Shown here piece after piece: positions 1-8,549 of a stretch of 24,028 nt of DNA; positions within the stretch are counted from its first letter, which is position 1; each line of letters begins with the position of its first letter. The position numbers were made by a program, and so were the translations under genes. A model generated the notes under the pieces. The model was not told the DNA's origin, made no database searches, and saw only the letters and a program-made list of their open reading frames with translations. The stretch spans positions 1-24,028 of the forward strand of contig JAEWSN010000066.1 in the NCBI GenBank assembly GCA_023459915.1, given 5' to 3'. The DNA comes from Bacillota bacterium (lineage in GTDB: Bacteria; Bacillota; Clostridia; DSM-8532).

Positions 1-1074
1 ACCGCGAAAACCCTGATGGTGAGCGTTTCGAGCCGCCCCGGGCATCTGCCGTACGAGCTGGGGGGAAACCCCAAAAGCCAGTTTCTGCTCAACCCCGAGG
101 ATCCGGATCCGCTGGTGCGCTGGTATGTGGCGCATGAGCGGGAGGCGGAAAGCACGGCCCATATCGATCTGGCCGAAGTGAAACGGATTTGGGAAACCGG
201 TGTGATGGGAAATGCGGAAGCCGTTCGGGAGGCATATGCGCAGGGGGAATCGCCCTGGCCCATGACCTACCTGTTCCAGCCGGAGGAATTGCGGGAGATT
301 CTGACCCGCAATGGGCTGGTGCAGGTGCGGCTTGCGGGACCGGGCGCCTATGCCCGCTGTCTGCCGAGGCACACGCTTCACCGGCTGTTGACGGATCCGG
401 CGCATCGGGAGCCGTTTTTGGCGCTCTGCCAGTCGTTTGACAGCCAGGAGGGCGTCTGCGGCATGGGCAAGGACAACCTGCTCGCGGTGGGGTATCGGCC
501 TGCGCCGGGACGGAGTCTCCCCACGCTGCATACCGAGCGGCTTGTGTTGCGTCCGTTCGAGCTCCGGGACGCGGAAGCGGCCGGGTGGAACAGCCGGAGT
601 CCGCAGAAGGCGCACTGGCTGTCCGACATGATCCTTGCGGATGGCACGGCCGCCGCCGGCTGGATTCGCTGGATTGGCAAAAGAATGCGGCAGGAGGCGT
701 CCCTGCTGCTGCTTGCGGTTGTTCCGGCCGGCACGGATCGGCCGGTTGGGTTTGTGGCCCATGCCCCCAAGGAGGAGCTGGGCGGCGAGATCGAGATTGT
801 CTACGGCATCGCCGATCCATGGGCGGGCAGGGGGTACGCGACCGAAGCGGCGCGCGCGCTGCTTCAATATGCCTTCACCAGGGGCGGACAGCATGACATC
901 GCCGGCATTGTGAAGCCGGAGAACGCCGCATCCGCGCGGGTGCTCGAAAAGACGGGCTTTGTGTACGTTGGGGACCGGACGCTTCCGTATGAAGGGGTGC
1001 CGACACAGTTCAGGTATTATCGGTTGTCCCGTCAGCGTTTTGACCACTGCAGGCCGGCAGCGAATTTGGTGTAG
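1..1074 (+). CDS. Methyltransferase (C-terminal part) fused to GNAT N-acetyltransferase, 5'-truncated
   Basis: The reading frame is open to the first base, so the gene begins outside the window; the ATG at 16 has no ribosome binding site and is probably internal. Numbering from base 1, residues 1-165 resemble the C-terminal part of a class I SAM-dependent methyltransferase: a final strand (TLMVSVSSRPG), a segment FQPEELREILTRNGL and a terminal GMGKDNLLAVGYRP. The SAM-binding motifs would lie upstream and are not visible. From about residue 175 (TERLVLRPFELRDAEA) a complete RimJ/RimL-type GNAT domain follows, with the acetyl-CoA loop in WAGRGYATEAARALL and the late motif NAASARVLEKTGF. The inferred product both methylates and acetylates small-molecule or protein substrates; the substrates cannot be told. 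The 3' end overlaps the convergent small membrane-protein gene by 43 bases. Confidence 0.8.
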   Translation, partial: TAKTLMVSVSSRPGHLPYELGGNPKSQFLLNPEDPDPLVRWYVAHEREAESTAHIDLAEVKRIWETGVMGNAEAVREAYAQGESPWPMTYLFQPEELREILTRNGLVQVRLAGPGAYARCLPRHTLHRLLTDPAHREPFLALCQSFDSQEGVCGMGKDNLLAVGYRPAPGRSLPTLHTERLVLRPFELRDAEAAGWNSRSPQKAHWLSDMILADGTAAAGWIRWIGKRMRQEASLLLLAVVPAGTDRPVGFVAHAPKEELGGEIEIVYGIADPWAGRGYATEAARALLQYAFTRGGQHDIAGIVKPENAASARVLEKTGFVYVGDRTLPYEGVPTQFRYYRLSRQRFDHCRPAANLV

Positions 1075-1238
1075 AACGGGAACGAGGCCACCGCACAGGC
1101 CAGACCCGCAAGGAGCCAGCGCGTGTTGCCCGTGGAGGCGGTGTAGAATCCGTAGAAACAGGCAAAGGTCACCGCGTCCAGCGCGATGGCGATCAGCAGG
1201 GGTCGCAGGGGAAAGGGTCGTTTGCGGGGCTGGTTCAT
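1032..1238 (-). CDS. Small two-helix membrane protein, unknown function
   Basis: A 68-residue protein. I chose the ATG at 1238 because the strong site AAGGAGGTTCC lies directly before it on the minus strand; the open frame runs further upstream but has no such signal. The sequence starts with a basic segment (MNQPRKRPFPLRP), followed by a hydrophobic stretch at about residues 12-31 (LLIAIALDAVTFACFYGFYT), a short polar turn containing TGNTRW, and a second hydrophobic stretch at about residues 39-57. This predicts a hairpin in the cytoplasmic membrane. I do not recognise the family. Its 3' end runs 43 bases into the end of the convergent acetyltransferase gene, so both termini are coding on both strands. 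Helicase transcripts end at a terminator just upstream, so it probably has its own promoter. Confidence 0.6.
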   Translation of the reverse strand: MNQPRKRPFPLRPLLIAIALDAVTFACFYGFYTASTGNTRWLLAGLACAVASFPFYTKFAAGLQWSKR

Positions 1239-1278
1239 GGAACCTCCTTGACGGGTCTTGCCGGGTTGCCACAAGCAA

Positions 1279-1327
1279 AAGACCCATTCCCAAACTTCCG
1301 GAAGCGGATTGGCCGGGAATGGGTCTT
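1279..1327 (-). terminator. Intrinsic terminator of the DEAD-box helicase gene
   Basis: A 13-bp perfect stem (1279-1291 with 1315-1327; AAGACCCATTCCC on the plus strand) encloses a 23-nt loop that itself holds the palindrome CTTCCGGAAG (1295-1304). Read on the minus strand, the stem ends in GGGTCTTTTGC, giving a short U tract. It starts 37 bases past the helicase stop codon. Confidence 0.75.
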
Positions 1328-1363
1328 GTCGCGAAGTCATGCCGGGATGAAGGCGTGCCTGTC

Positions 1364-2803
1364 TTATCCGAACGAACGGCCCCGGCCATAGCCGCGCCGC
1401 TTGATGCGGCTGCCCGCGAACGGGATTTTCTTGGTTTCCACGGCAGGCTTGGCCTCGGGATCCTCGATGTTGAACGGATGGTTGTACACGATGGTGATTT
1501 CACTGCCCGACTGCCGGCGGATGGCGTTGAGCAGCGGCCGGTCGTCCTCCTCGCAGAAGGCGAGCGACGTGCCCTGGTTGCCGGCACGGCCGGTGCGGCC
1601 GATGCGGTGCACATAGGTCTCCGCCAAGTCCGGCATGTCGAAGTTGATGACATGTGAAATGTCTTCCACGTCGATGCCGCGCGCCGCGATATCGGTGGCC
1701 ACAAGCACACGCACCTTGTGGGACTTGAACAGGTTCAGCGCGGCCTGCCGGGCCTGCTGATTCTTGTCGCCGTGGATGGCCTCCACGCTGATGCCTTCGT
1801 TCTTCAATTCCTTGTACACGCGCTCGGCCCCATGCTTGGTGCGGCAGAAAACGAGTACGGACTTGAAAGCCGTGTCCTCGAGCAGCCAAACCAGCAGATG
1901 CCGCTTGTTGACCTTGGACAGGAAATAGGCGTACTGATCGATGGTGTCGACGGCGGAGGAAACGGGGGTGACGGACACCTCCTCTGGATCGTCGAGCACG
2001 GTGTCCACCAGATGCATGATTTCCTGCGGCATGGTGGCCGAGAAAAGCATGGTCTGCCGGATTTTCGGCAGCATGCCGATGATGCGCTTCACATCGGGAG
2101 CAAAGCCCATGTCGAGCATGCGGTCCGCTTCGTCGAGCACAAACAGGCGGATGTGGTGGAGGTTGATGTATCGCTGCTCCACCAGATCGAGCAGCCGGCC
2201 GGGGGTGGCGACCAGAATGTCCACGCCCTTTTTCAGCGCGGCCGTCTGGTTGGCCTGGGATACGCCGCCATAGACGACGGCGATGCTCAGCGACAGATGC
2301 TTGCCGTAGGCAAGGAAGCTTTCCTCGATTTGCAGGGCCAGCTCACGCGTGGGGGTAAGAATGAGCGCGCGGATGGGGTCCACGGGGGTGGCGCCCGCTT
2401 CCGGCGGCGGCGCGCCCGGCTTGCGGCGGCGGCGGCCACGCGGCCCGCCGCGGGAGTCACCGCGCTGGGGTTCCTTCGTCGGAATGGCCTCCGTACTGTC
2501 GGGGGCGTCCTCCGTGGCGGCATTTTCTGATGTCGCCACGACGTCCTGGGGAGTCGCGTCCTGCGCCGCCGCCTGGGCAGCCTGTTTTTGCAGGCGTTCC
2601 TGCTTTTCCTGATGCAGCAGCTGCAGGATGGGAATGGCGAACGCCGCGGTCTTGCCGGTGCCGGTTTGCGCGCAGCCCAGCAGGTCCCTACCTTTGAGCA
2701 GCAGCGGGATGGCCTGTTCCTGAATGGCGGTGGGCGCTTCGTAGCCCTCCTGCTTCAGCGCGTCCAGAATGGGGGGGAGTAGGTTCAGTTCCTCGAATTT
2801 CAC
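1364..2803 (-). CDS. DEAD-box ATP-dependent RNA helicase (RhlE/CshA-like)
   Basis: 479 residues. The start is a GTG at 2803 preceded by GAGAGG; an open frame extends far upstream but is only the antisense of the neighbouring regulator. The Q motif opens the protein (FEELNLLPP, with APTAIQEQAIP). Motif I is AQTGTGKT (45-52), Ia PTRELALQ (151-158), Ib TPGR, II DEAD (224-227), III SAT (255-257), then FCRTKHGAERV, TDIAARGIDVED and the HRIGRTGR motif (399-406). All motifs needed for ATP-driven RNA unwinding are present. Between motifs I and Ia lies an unusual insert at about residues 66-142: first Gln/Ala-rich, then acidic, then a basic patch RGGPRGRRRRKPG. The C-terminus is short and ends in an Arg/Gly-rich tail (KRRGYGRGRSFG). 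Likely roles are mRNA turnover or ribosome assembly in the cytoplasm. The gene is monocistronic and divergent from the regulator at 3035. Confidence 0.93.
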   Translation of the reverse strand: MKFEELNLLPPILDALKQEGYEAPTAIQEQAIPLLLKGRDLLGCAQTGTGKTAAFAIPILQLLHQEKQERLQKQAAQAAAQDATPQDVVATSENAATEDAPDSTEAIPTKEPQRGDSRGGPRGRRRRKPGAPPPEAGATPVDPIRALILTPTRELALQIEESFLAYGKHLSLSIAVVYGGVSQANQTAALKKGVDILVATPGRLLDLVEQRYINLHHIRLFVLDEADRMLDMGFAPDVKRIIGMLPKIRQTMLFSATMPQEIMHLVDTVLDDPEEVSVTPVSSAVDTIDQYAYFLSKVNKRHLLVWLLEDTAFKSVLVFCRTKHGAERVYKELKNEGISVEAIHGDKNQQARQAALNLFKSHKVRVLVATDIAARGIDVEDISHVINFDMPDLAETYVHRIGRTGRAGNQGTSLAFCEEDDRPLLNAIRRQSGSEITIVYNHPFNIEDPEAKPAVETKKIPFAGSRIKRRGYGRGRSFG

Positions 2804-2968
2804 GTTTGCCTCTCGCGGCAGCCTTCTCAAGGAGAACCTGTCCACCCCCCGGTTGTCTGCCGGGCCGGCGGGAGGGTTGCTGCCGTCTCTTTCATTACTT
2901 ATTCGTCTTACAGCGTACAGGATTTCAGGGAGATTGGAAAGGGGGGAGCGGAACAATTTGGGAGGTGC

Positions 2969-3000
2969 TTGGTATTGCATTGGTATGCGATTGGTATTAT
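2969..3000 (+). promoter_or_regulatory. Three phased TTGGTAT repeats and extended -10 upstream of the regulator
   Basis: TTGGTAT occurs at 2969, 2980 and 2991, exactly 11 bp apart, so all three face the same side of the helix. The last copy runs into TGGTATTAT (2992-3000), a good extended -10 element. Transcription would start near 3007, 28 bases before the proposed GTG start. The arrangement suggests an operator overlapping the promoter, perhaps for autoregulation by the encoded GntR-LacI protein; that is inference. Confidence 0.5.
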
Positions 3001-3034
3001 GATGGGGCAAATCCACCGGCGGGGGGCAGACAAG

Positions 3035-4135
3035 GTGCATCGAAAACCTCTGGCCCATGAGAAAACAGAAGCGGCGTTGCGGGAGATGTTCCTGGGCATG
3101 CGTTCGGCCCAGCCGGTTCGTGTTCCGTCGGAACGCGCGCTGGCGGAGCGGGTTGGCGTCAGCCGCGTGACCCTGCGCCGGGCCATGGCGCGTCTGGTCG
3201 CGGAAGGCATGCTGCAGCAGCGCCAGGGAACCGGCACCTATGTGATGCCGGTCACGCCCGCGTTTGCCAGGGAACTGCAGCTGCTGCGGTCTCCGTTTGT
3301 CAAGCCGGAGGATCCCTTCTATCTCAAGCTGCTCACCGCCCTGTCCGGATACGCCGCCAACGCGGGCCTTCGGCTGGTGCTGCTCGAGGCGAAGCCGGAG
3401 GAGGCCGACGGACAGGCCTTGCCGCCACCGTTGCGCGGCGATGAGCCGCTTGTGCGCGGTGATGAACCGCTTGTGCGCGGTGATGAACCGCTTGTCGTCA
3501 TCGGTCCCGTGGGCGCCGCATTCGCGGAACGGCTTCGCGCCTCCCATTCCCGCATCATCGCCATCCATGGAGGCGATTCCCTCGCGCAGGCATCCGAAGT
3601 AAGGTTCGACGATCGCCATATCGGCCGGCAGGCGTTTGCGATTCTCCATGGGCGCGGGTTCCGGCATCTGGCGTTGCTGGCCGGCCCGGAGCGGTACGAT
3701 TCCGCCGCGGAACGCCGTCATGGCTTTGTGGAGGCAGCCGCCAGGCAGGCGGTGACGGTGGCTGTGCTGGAGGAGAAAATGAACTGGGGCGGCGGTGTTC
3801 GCGCGGCGGAAAGGCTGCTGCCGGCAATCGGCACACCGGAATTTCCCCAGGCGGTGTTCGCGGCCAACGACTGGATGGCGCTGGGCCTGATGCAGCGGAT
3901 GAAGGAGGCCGGCGTGGACATTCCGGGAGATTTGTCCGTGCTGGGCTGCGACAACATTCCCCTGGCCTCGGAGTTCACGCCGCCATTGGCAACCTTCGAG
4001 CTTGGGGTGGACCGGCTGGTGCTGGAGCTCGATGACATGCTTCGGCGGGAACCGTCCCAGCAGCACGCCCGGCGGATTCTGCTGCCCGCGGCGTTTGTTC
4101 CGCGGGCCTCGCTCAAGGGGGGCGCCGGCGGGTGA
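3035..4135 (+). CDS. GntR-type DNA-binding domain fused to LacI/periplasmic-binding-like sensor (AraR-like regulator)
   Basis: 366 residues from the GTG at 3035, which has a G-rich stretch (GGGGGG, 3021-3026) upstream. In-frame ATGs at 2999 and 3002 overlap the predicted -10 element and so are less likely. The N-terminus is a GntR winged helix: VPSERALAERVGVSRVTLRRAMARLVAEGML followed by the wing QRQGTGTYV. The rest is a LacI-type ligand-binding domain, with FRHLALLAGPERYDSAAERRHGF, a segment AVFAANDWMALGLMQRMKEAGVDIPGDLSVLGCDN and TFELGVDRLV near the end. This architecture is that of AraR from Bacillus, a repressor responding to arabinose. The next gene is an arabinofuranosidase, which supports a role in arabinose or arabinoxylan use. 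A 21-bp unit repeated three times encodes the linker RGDEPLV x3 (bases 3432-3494). Confidence 0.85.
   Translation: MHRKPLAHEKTEAALREMFLGMRSAQPVRVPSERALAERVGVSRVTLRRAMARLVAEGMLQQRQGTGTYVMPVTPAFARELQLLRSPFVKPEDPFYLKLLTALSGYAANAGLRLVLLEAKPEEADGQALPPPLRGDEPLVRGDEPLVRGDEPLVVIGPVGAAFAERLRASHSRIIAIHGGDSLAQASEVRFDDRHIGRQAFAILHGRGFRHLALLAGPERYDSAAERRHGFVEAAARQAVTVAVLEEKMNWGGGVRAAERLLPAIGTPEFPQAVFAANDWMALGLMQRMKEAGVDIPGDLSVLGCDNIPLASEFTPPLATFELGVDRLVLELDDMLRREPSQQHARRILLPAAFVPRASLKGGAGG
3432..3494 (+). repeat. 21-bp tandem repeat x3 inside the regulator gene
   Basis: Three abutting 21-bp units (3432-3452, 3453-3473, 3474-3494). Units two and three are identical; unit one differs at two positions. The unit is in frame and encodes seven residues (RGDEPLV), so copy-number change would lengthen or shorten the protein without a frameshift. 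Confidence 0.9.
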
Positions 4136-4140
4136 ACCTG

Positions 4141-4206
4141 TGATCCAATAAATCATTGAATTTCCGACCCATTGAACTGCTGAATCACTGATCCACTGAA
4201 TCCACA
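4141..4206. repeat. Degenerate ATTGAA/CTGAAT quasi-repeat tract before abfA
   Basis: This AT-richer stretch between the regulator and the arabinofuranosidase repeats short words: ATCATTGAA, CCATTGAAC, GCTGAATCA, GATCCACTGAATCC. Spacing is irregular, so it looks like a decayed simple repeat and not a precise operator array. The abfA ribosome binding site follows it. I could not identify a clear promoter here. Confidence 0.5.
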
Positions 4207-4230
4207 CGCAGACCAAAAGGAGGAAGGCAC

Positions 4231-5706
<1,476 letters not shown>

Positions 5707-5750
5707 CCGCCGGACACATCATGCATTCAGGACAAACGGAAGGGTTTCGC

Positions 5751-6020
5751 ATGACACAGCCCCGAAGTGATTGCAAAGGGTGTTCCGCCACGGTGCGGCT
5801 CACCCCCTCGGAGGCGGAGGCCGCGTTCGCGCGGCTCCGCCTGCCAAAGGGGACGTCGCTGGCCGCGGACGCCGAATACACGCGAAGAATCCGCCTCTGC
5901 GCGCAGTGCGCCGAGCTCGAATACGGCACCACCTGCCGGCAATGCGGCTGTCTGGTGCAGATTCGGGCGCGGCTTGCGCGGGATGGGTGTCCCCATCCGG
6001 GCGGATCCCGCTGGAAATGA
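5751..6020 (+). CDS. Small cysteine-rich protein, DUF6171-like
   Basis: 89 residues from the ATG at 5751, chosen because GGAAGGG lies upstream; an in-frame ATG at 5721 has no ribosome binding site. Cysteines occur in pairs suited to binding metal: CKGC near the N-terminus, CAQC in the middle, then CRQCGC and a last Cys in GCPHPGG. The pattern and the ending (CGCLVQIRARLARDGCPHPGGSRW) resemble the small uncharacterised Firmicutes family DUF6171, from memory of that family. It is probably a zinc-binding cytoplasmic protein of unknown role. It follows abfA by 44 bases, so it may be cotranscribed, and it ends 23 bases before the convergent DUF4097 gene. Confidence 0.7.
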   Translation: MTQPRSDCKGCSATVRLTPSEAEAAFARLRLPKGTSLAADAEYTRRIRLCAQCAELEYGTTCRQCGCLVQIRARLARDGCPHPGGSRWK

Positions 6021-6043
6021 CCTCTTGTGGAATGGAAACGGCG

Positions 6044-7450
6044 TCAGTTGAGCTCGACATCACCGGAAACGGTGTCGATGGTGAGCGCGACGGCGCCGTT
6101 TCCGCGCGTGCCGGTCCACGTGTGCTCGCCGCGGCTGCCGTCGGAGAGGGTGAGGTCCCCTGCCATCGTGCCGGAGCTGCTGTTGACGTTCACTGTCAGG
6201 CCAATCTCACCGGGCAGGGAGGCCCGGACGGCCCCGGAGGAGGATTCCAGCTGGACGCGGGATTTGGGAACCACGTCATCGAGGGTGATGTCCCCGGAGA
6301 CGGTTTTGATTTCCGCATCCGCGGTGACATTGTTCAGGGTTGTCGCGGAGGAGGACCCTTCAGCCTTTACGATGTCCGCGACCACGCCGGTGAGGGAAAT
6401 GTCGCCGGAAACGGCGGTGACGTGCAGCGTGTTGCTTTCAAGGTTCGTGATTTCCATTTGACCGGAGGATGTTTCCAGCTGCGCATTTCCCTGGCAGCGG
6501 ATGTCCTCGAGCACCATGTCTCCCGAGACGGTGGAGAGCCGGAAGGTGTCGCAGGCAGCCCCGTTGAGGATCACCTGTCCGGAGGAGGTCTGCAGGCTTG
6601 TCTCCCGAGTGGTTTTCAACGGGCCGATGTCGATGTCGCCGGACACCGTCTGGACATCCAGACTTTCCAGGACCGCCTCCGGGAGGGAGACTTCCGCGGA
6701 GGAGGAGGCCACTGCAAGCGCGCCTGCCCAGGAAGCGGGCATGTCAATGTCCAGTGTGACCTGGCCGGTGTAAAATCCCACCATCACACCGTCTTGAACC
6801 ACCCGGAGCGTCAGGGTGTCGCCCGTCTGCTCCTGAACAAGCCTGGGGAGGGCATTGGGATTCGTGGTGGTGACACTGCCCTGCAGCCTGGCGGTGAGGG
6901 TGTCGGAGTCCGTGAGGTTGAAGCGGATGTCCTCGCTGACGGAGGAGATATGGATTTCCCGCAGGGAGGCGGTGGACGCGGAGACGGTTTCGTCCACCGC
7001 ATGCACAAGATCGCCCGCCAACTCCCGCATGCCCACGGTTACGCGTTTGGTCTCGCTGCCGCGGACATTGTACAGCAGCGGAAAGAAGAGCAGCGAGACG
7101 GCCAGGGCGCCCAGTCCCAGGACAATCAGCGTGATGCCGATTGCCTTGCGGGCAGCGCCGCGGGGCCGTAATGGACCCTGTCGCGACCAGTCCTGTGACG
7201 GCGGAACCCACCCGGGAGGCGGCGTGCCTTGTCCCCGCGCGCCGCCCTTGGAGGCGAAATAATGGGTGGCCAGCTCCTGGGCAATCCGTTTGGGATCTCC
7301 GAGCGCGGACGCCGTTTCCTCCTCGGTTCGGCCTTCCTGTTGCGCCAGCTGGAAATGCGCCTCGAAGTCGCGCACCAGGTTGCGCCTGTCCGGTTCGGGC
7401 ACGCGTTCGAGAGAAAGGTACAGCTGATGCAGAAAATCCAGTCGATTCAT
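6044..7450 (-). CDS. DUF1700/DUF4097 membrane-anchored beta-repeat protein
   Basis: 468 residues from the ATG at 7450, preceded by AAAGGAGCACC; the open frame starts 18 codons earlier without a signal. Residues 1-65 form a helical DUF1700-like domain (MNRLDFLHQLYLSLERVPEPDRR, GDPKRIAQELATHYF). A Pro/Gly-rich linker follows, then one membrane segment at about 103-127 (AIGITLIVLGLGALAVSLLFF). The rest is a long DUF4097-type beta solenoid in which VSGDI or SSGQ-type turns recur about every 20 residues (for example VSGDIDIGPL, SSGQVILNG, VSGDMVLED, SSGQMEITN, VSGDISLTG). The topology is probably N-in with the solenoid outside. Such proteins often accompany PadR/LiaRS-type envelope-stress systems, but no such regulator is in the window. 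Function unknown. Confidence 0.85.
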   Translation of the reverse strand: MNRLDFLHQLYLSLERVPEPDRRNLVRDFEAHFQLAQQEGRTEEETASALGDPKRIAQELATHYFASKGGARGQGTPPPGWVPPSQDWSRQGPLRPRGAARKAIGITLIVLGLGALAVSLLFFPLLYNVRGSETKRVTVGMRELAGDLVHAVDETVSASTASLREIHISSVSEDIRFNLTDSDTLTARLQGSVTTTNPNALPRLVQEQTGDTLTLRVVQDGVMVGFYTGQVTLDIDMPASWAGALAVASSSAEVSLPEAVLESLDVQTVSGDIDIGPLKTTRETSLQTSSGQVILNGAACDTFRLSTVSGDMVLEDIRCQGNAQLETSSGQMEITNLESNTLHVTAVSGDISLTGVVADIVKAEGSSSATTLNNVTADAEIKTVSGDITLDDVVPKSRVQLESSSGAVRASLPGEIGLTVNVNSSSGTMAGDLTLSDGSRGEHTWTGTRGNGAVALTIDTVSGDVELN

Positions 7451-7495
7451 GTGGTGCTCCTTTGTCGCCGCCATGCCGGCGGGGTCTGACCCCAA

Positions 7496-7520
7496 TGGCT
7501 GCATCCCGTTGGCTGCATCC
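7496..7520 (-). repeat. Two 11-bp direct repeats upstream of the DUF4097 gene
   Basis: TGGCTGCATCC occurs at 7496-7506 and 7510-7520 (14-bp period), next to a GGGGTCTGACCCC palindrome (7481-7493). Both lie within 70 bases of the DUF4097 start, so they may be regulatory. I see no convincing full promoter beside them. Confidence 0.4.
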
Positions 7521-7603
7521 GAGCCGGGTCAACAGGGGGCTTGTCCATGGTACGCATCGCGAAGGGAATGGTTTATGAGAATTTGGTGAGAGCGGGCAGC
7601 CAA

Positions 7604-7629
7604 AAGGCCGCCCCATGGAGGCGGCCCTT
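7604..7629 (-). terminator. Intrinsic terminator of the TIM-barrel isomerase gene
   Basis: The stem GGCCGCC / GGCGGCC (7606-7612 with 7620-7626) has a short loop. On the minus strand it is followed by TTTTGG. It sits 35 bases beyond the stop codon at 7665. Confidence 0.7.
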
Positions 7630-7664
7630 GCGTGCGGGTTCCCGACAAGCGTCGGCGGGAACGG

Positions 7665-8426
7665 TTACAGGTATTGCTGCAGGTAGTTCCAACTGATGGC
7701 CAGGGACGCGAACGGATCCCCGTCCCGGCAGGTGTCCTGTTCCACACAGTACCACACCACGCCGTTGTCCCGGCAGGTTTGGATGATGGCGGGCCAGTCG
7801 AGATTGCCCGTGCCGATTTCGCAAATGGTCTGCTGGCGGTCATAGATGGCCATGTCCTTGAAATGGACCACGTCCATGCGGCCCTTCACCTTGTTGATCC
7901 ATTGCAACGGGTTGGCGCCGCCGGCCTGTACCCAGTAGGTGTCGATCTCGAAGTCGACCGCGGCGGGATCCGTCCACTCCATGAGCCATTCCAGGGCGGG
8001 TTTTCCTTCGAACTTCTCGAACTCGAAGTTGTGGTTGTGGTAAATCAGCACCAGATCGTGCGCGCGGAGTTCGCGCCCGATGCGGTTGAGTTCCTGCGCG
8101 TATGCCTTGTAGCCCTCCATGGTTTTGGGGTAGTTGGGCGAAATGGCGCCGATGCCGACATAGCGGCAGTTCCACAGCTTGTGCTCGCGGATGATTTCCG
8201 TCAGATCACCATGAATGTCGCGCTGGACATGGGTGGCGCAGACGGTGAGGCCCAGCTCGTCGCAGATGCCCTTGAGCACGCCTGCGTCGATGGGGCCCAG
8301 ACCGGACAGCTGCACCGCCTCATACCCGATTTCCCGAACCCGGGTGAGGGTGGCACGGATGTCCTCCGGCGTTTTCATGTGTTCCCGAACGGTATACAAC
8401 TGGGCGGCAATATGGGCTCTGTCCAT
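7665..8426 (-). CDS. Sugar phosphate isomerase/epimerase family protein (xylose isomerase-like TIM barrel)
   Basis: 253 residues from the ATG at 8426, preceded by AAAGGAGGATATGTG. The sequence shows the AP endonuclease 2/xylose isomerase-like TIM barrel: an opening strand AAQLYTVREHM, then VREIGYEAVQLSGLG, YHNHNFEFEKFEG (conserved metal-site region with His and Glu), DFEIDTYWVQAGG, VVHFKDM and a C-terminal EQDT. The acidic and His residues suggest a divalent-metal active site. Members include IolE/IolI-type inositol enzymes and many uncharacterised sugar isomerases, so the substrate is open. It is 123 bases downstream of a second member of the same superfamily on the same strand, which suggests a shared carbohydrate pathway and possibly one transcript. 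Confidence 0.87.
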   Translation of the reverse strand: MDRAHIAAQLYTVREHMKTPEDIRATLTRVREIGYEAVQLSGLGPIDAGVLKGICDELGLTVCATHVQRDIHGDLTEIIREHKLWNCRYVGIGAISPNYPKTMEGYKAYAQELNRIGRELRAHDLVLIYHNHNFEFEKFEGKPALEWLMEWTDPAAVDFEIDTYWVQAGGANPLQWINKVKGRMDVVHFKDMAIYDRQQTICEIGTGNLDWPAIIQTCRDNGVVWYCVEQDTCRDGDPFASLAISWNYLQQYL

Positions 8427-8549
8427 CACATATCCTCCTTTGGGTGTGTCCTGATTTGCATGATATCCTACTGAATTCAAATGAAAATGGGTTATCTTGT
8501 CCTTTTTGACTGTTTTCTTGGCGAGCGCCTTCAGCCTGCGGGCCTCCGG

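Noticed and set aside
2999..3034. Upstream ATG starts (2999, 3002) for the GntR-LacI regulator
   Set aside because: They overlap the predicted -10 and would lie before the transcription start; kept only as alternatives.
5771..7171. Long plus-strand open frame (466 codons) over the DUF4097 gene
   Set aside because: It is a shadow of the minus-strand gene; composition is Gly/Asp/Val-rich with no domain and no ribosome binding site.
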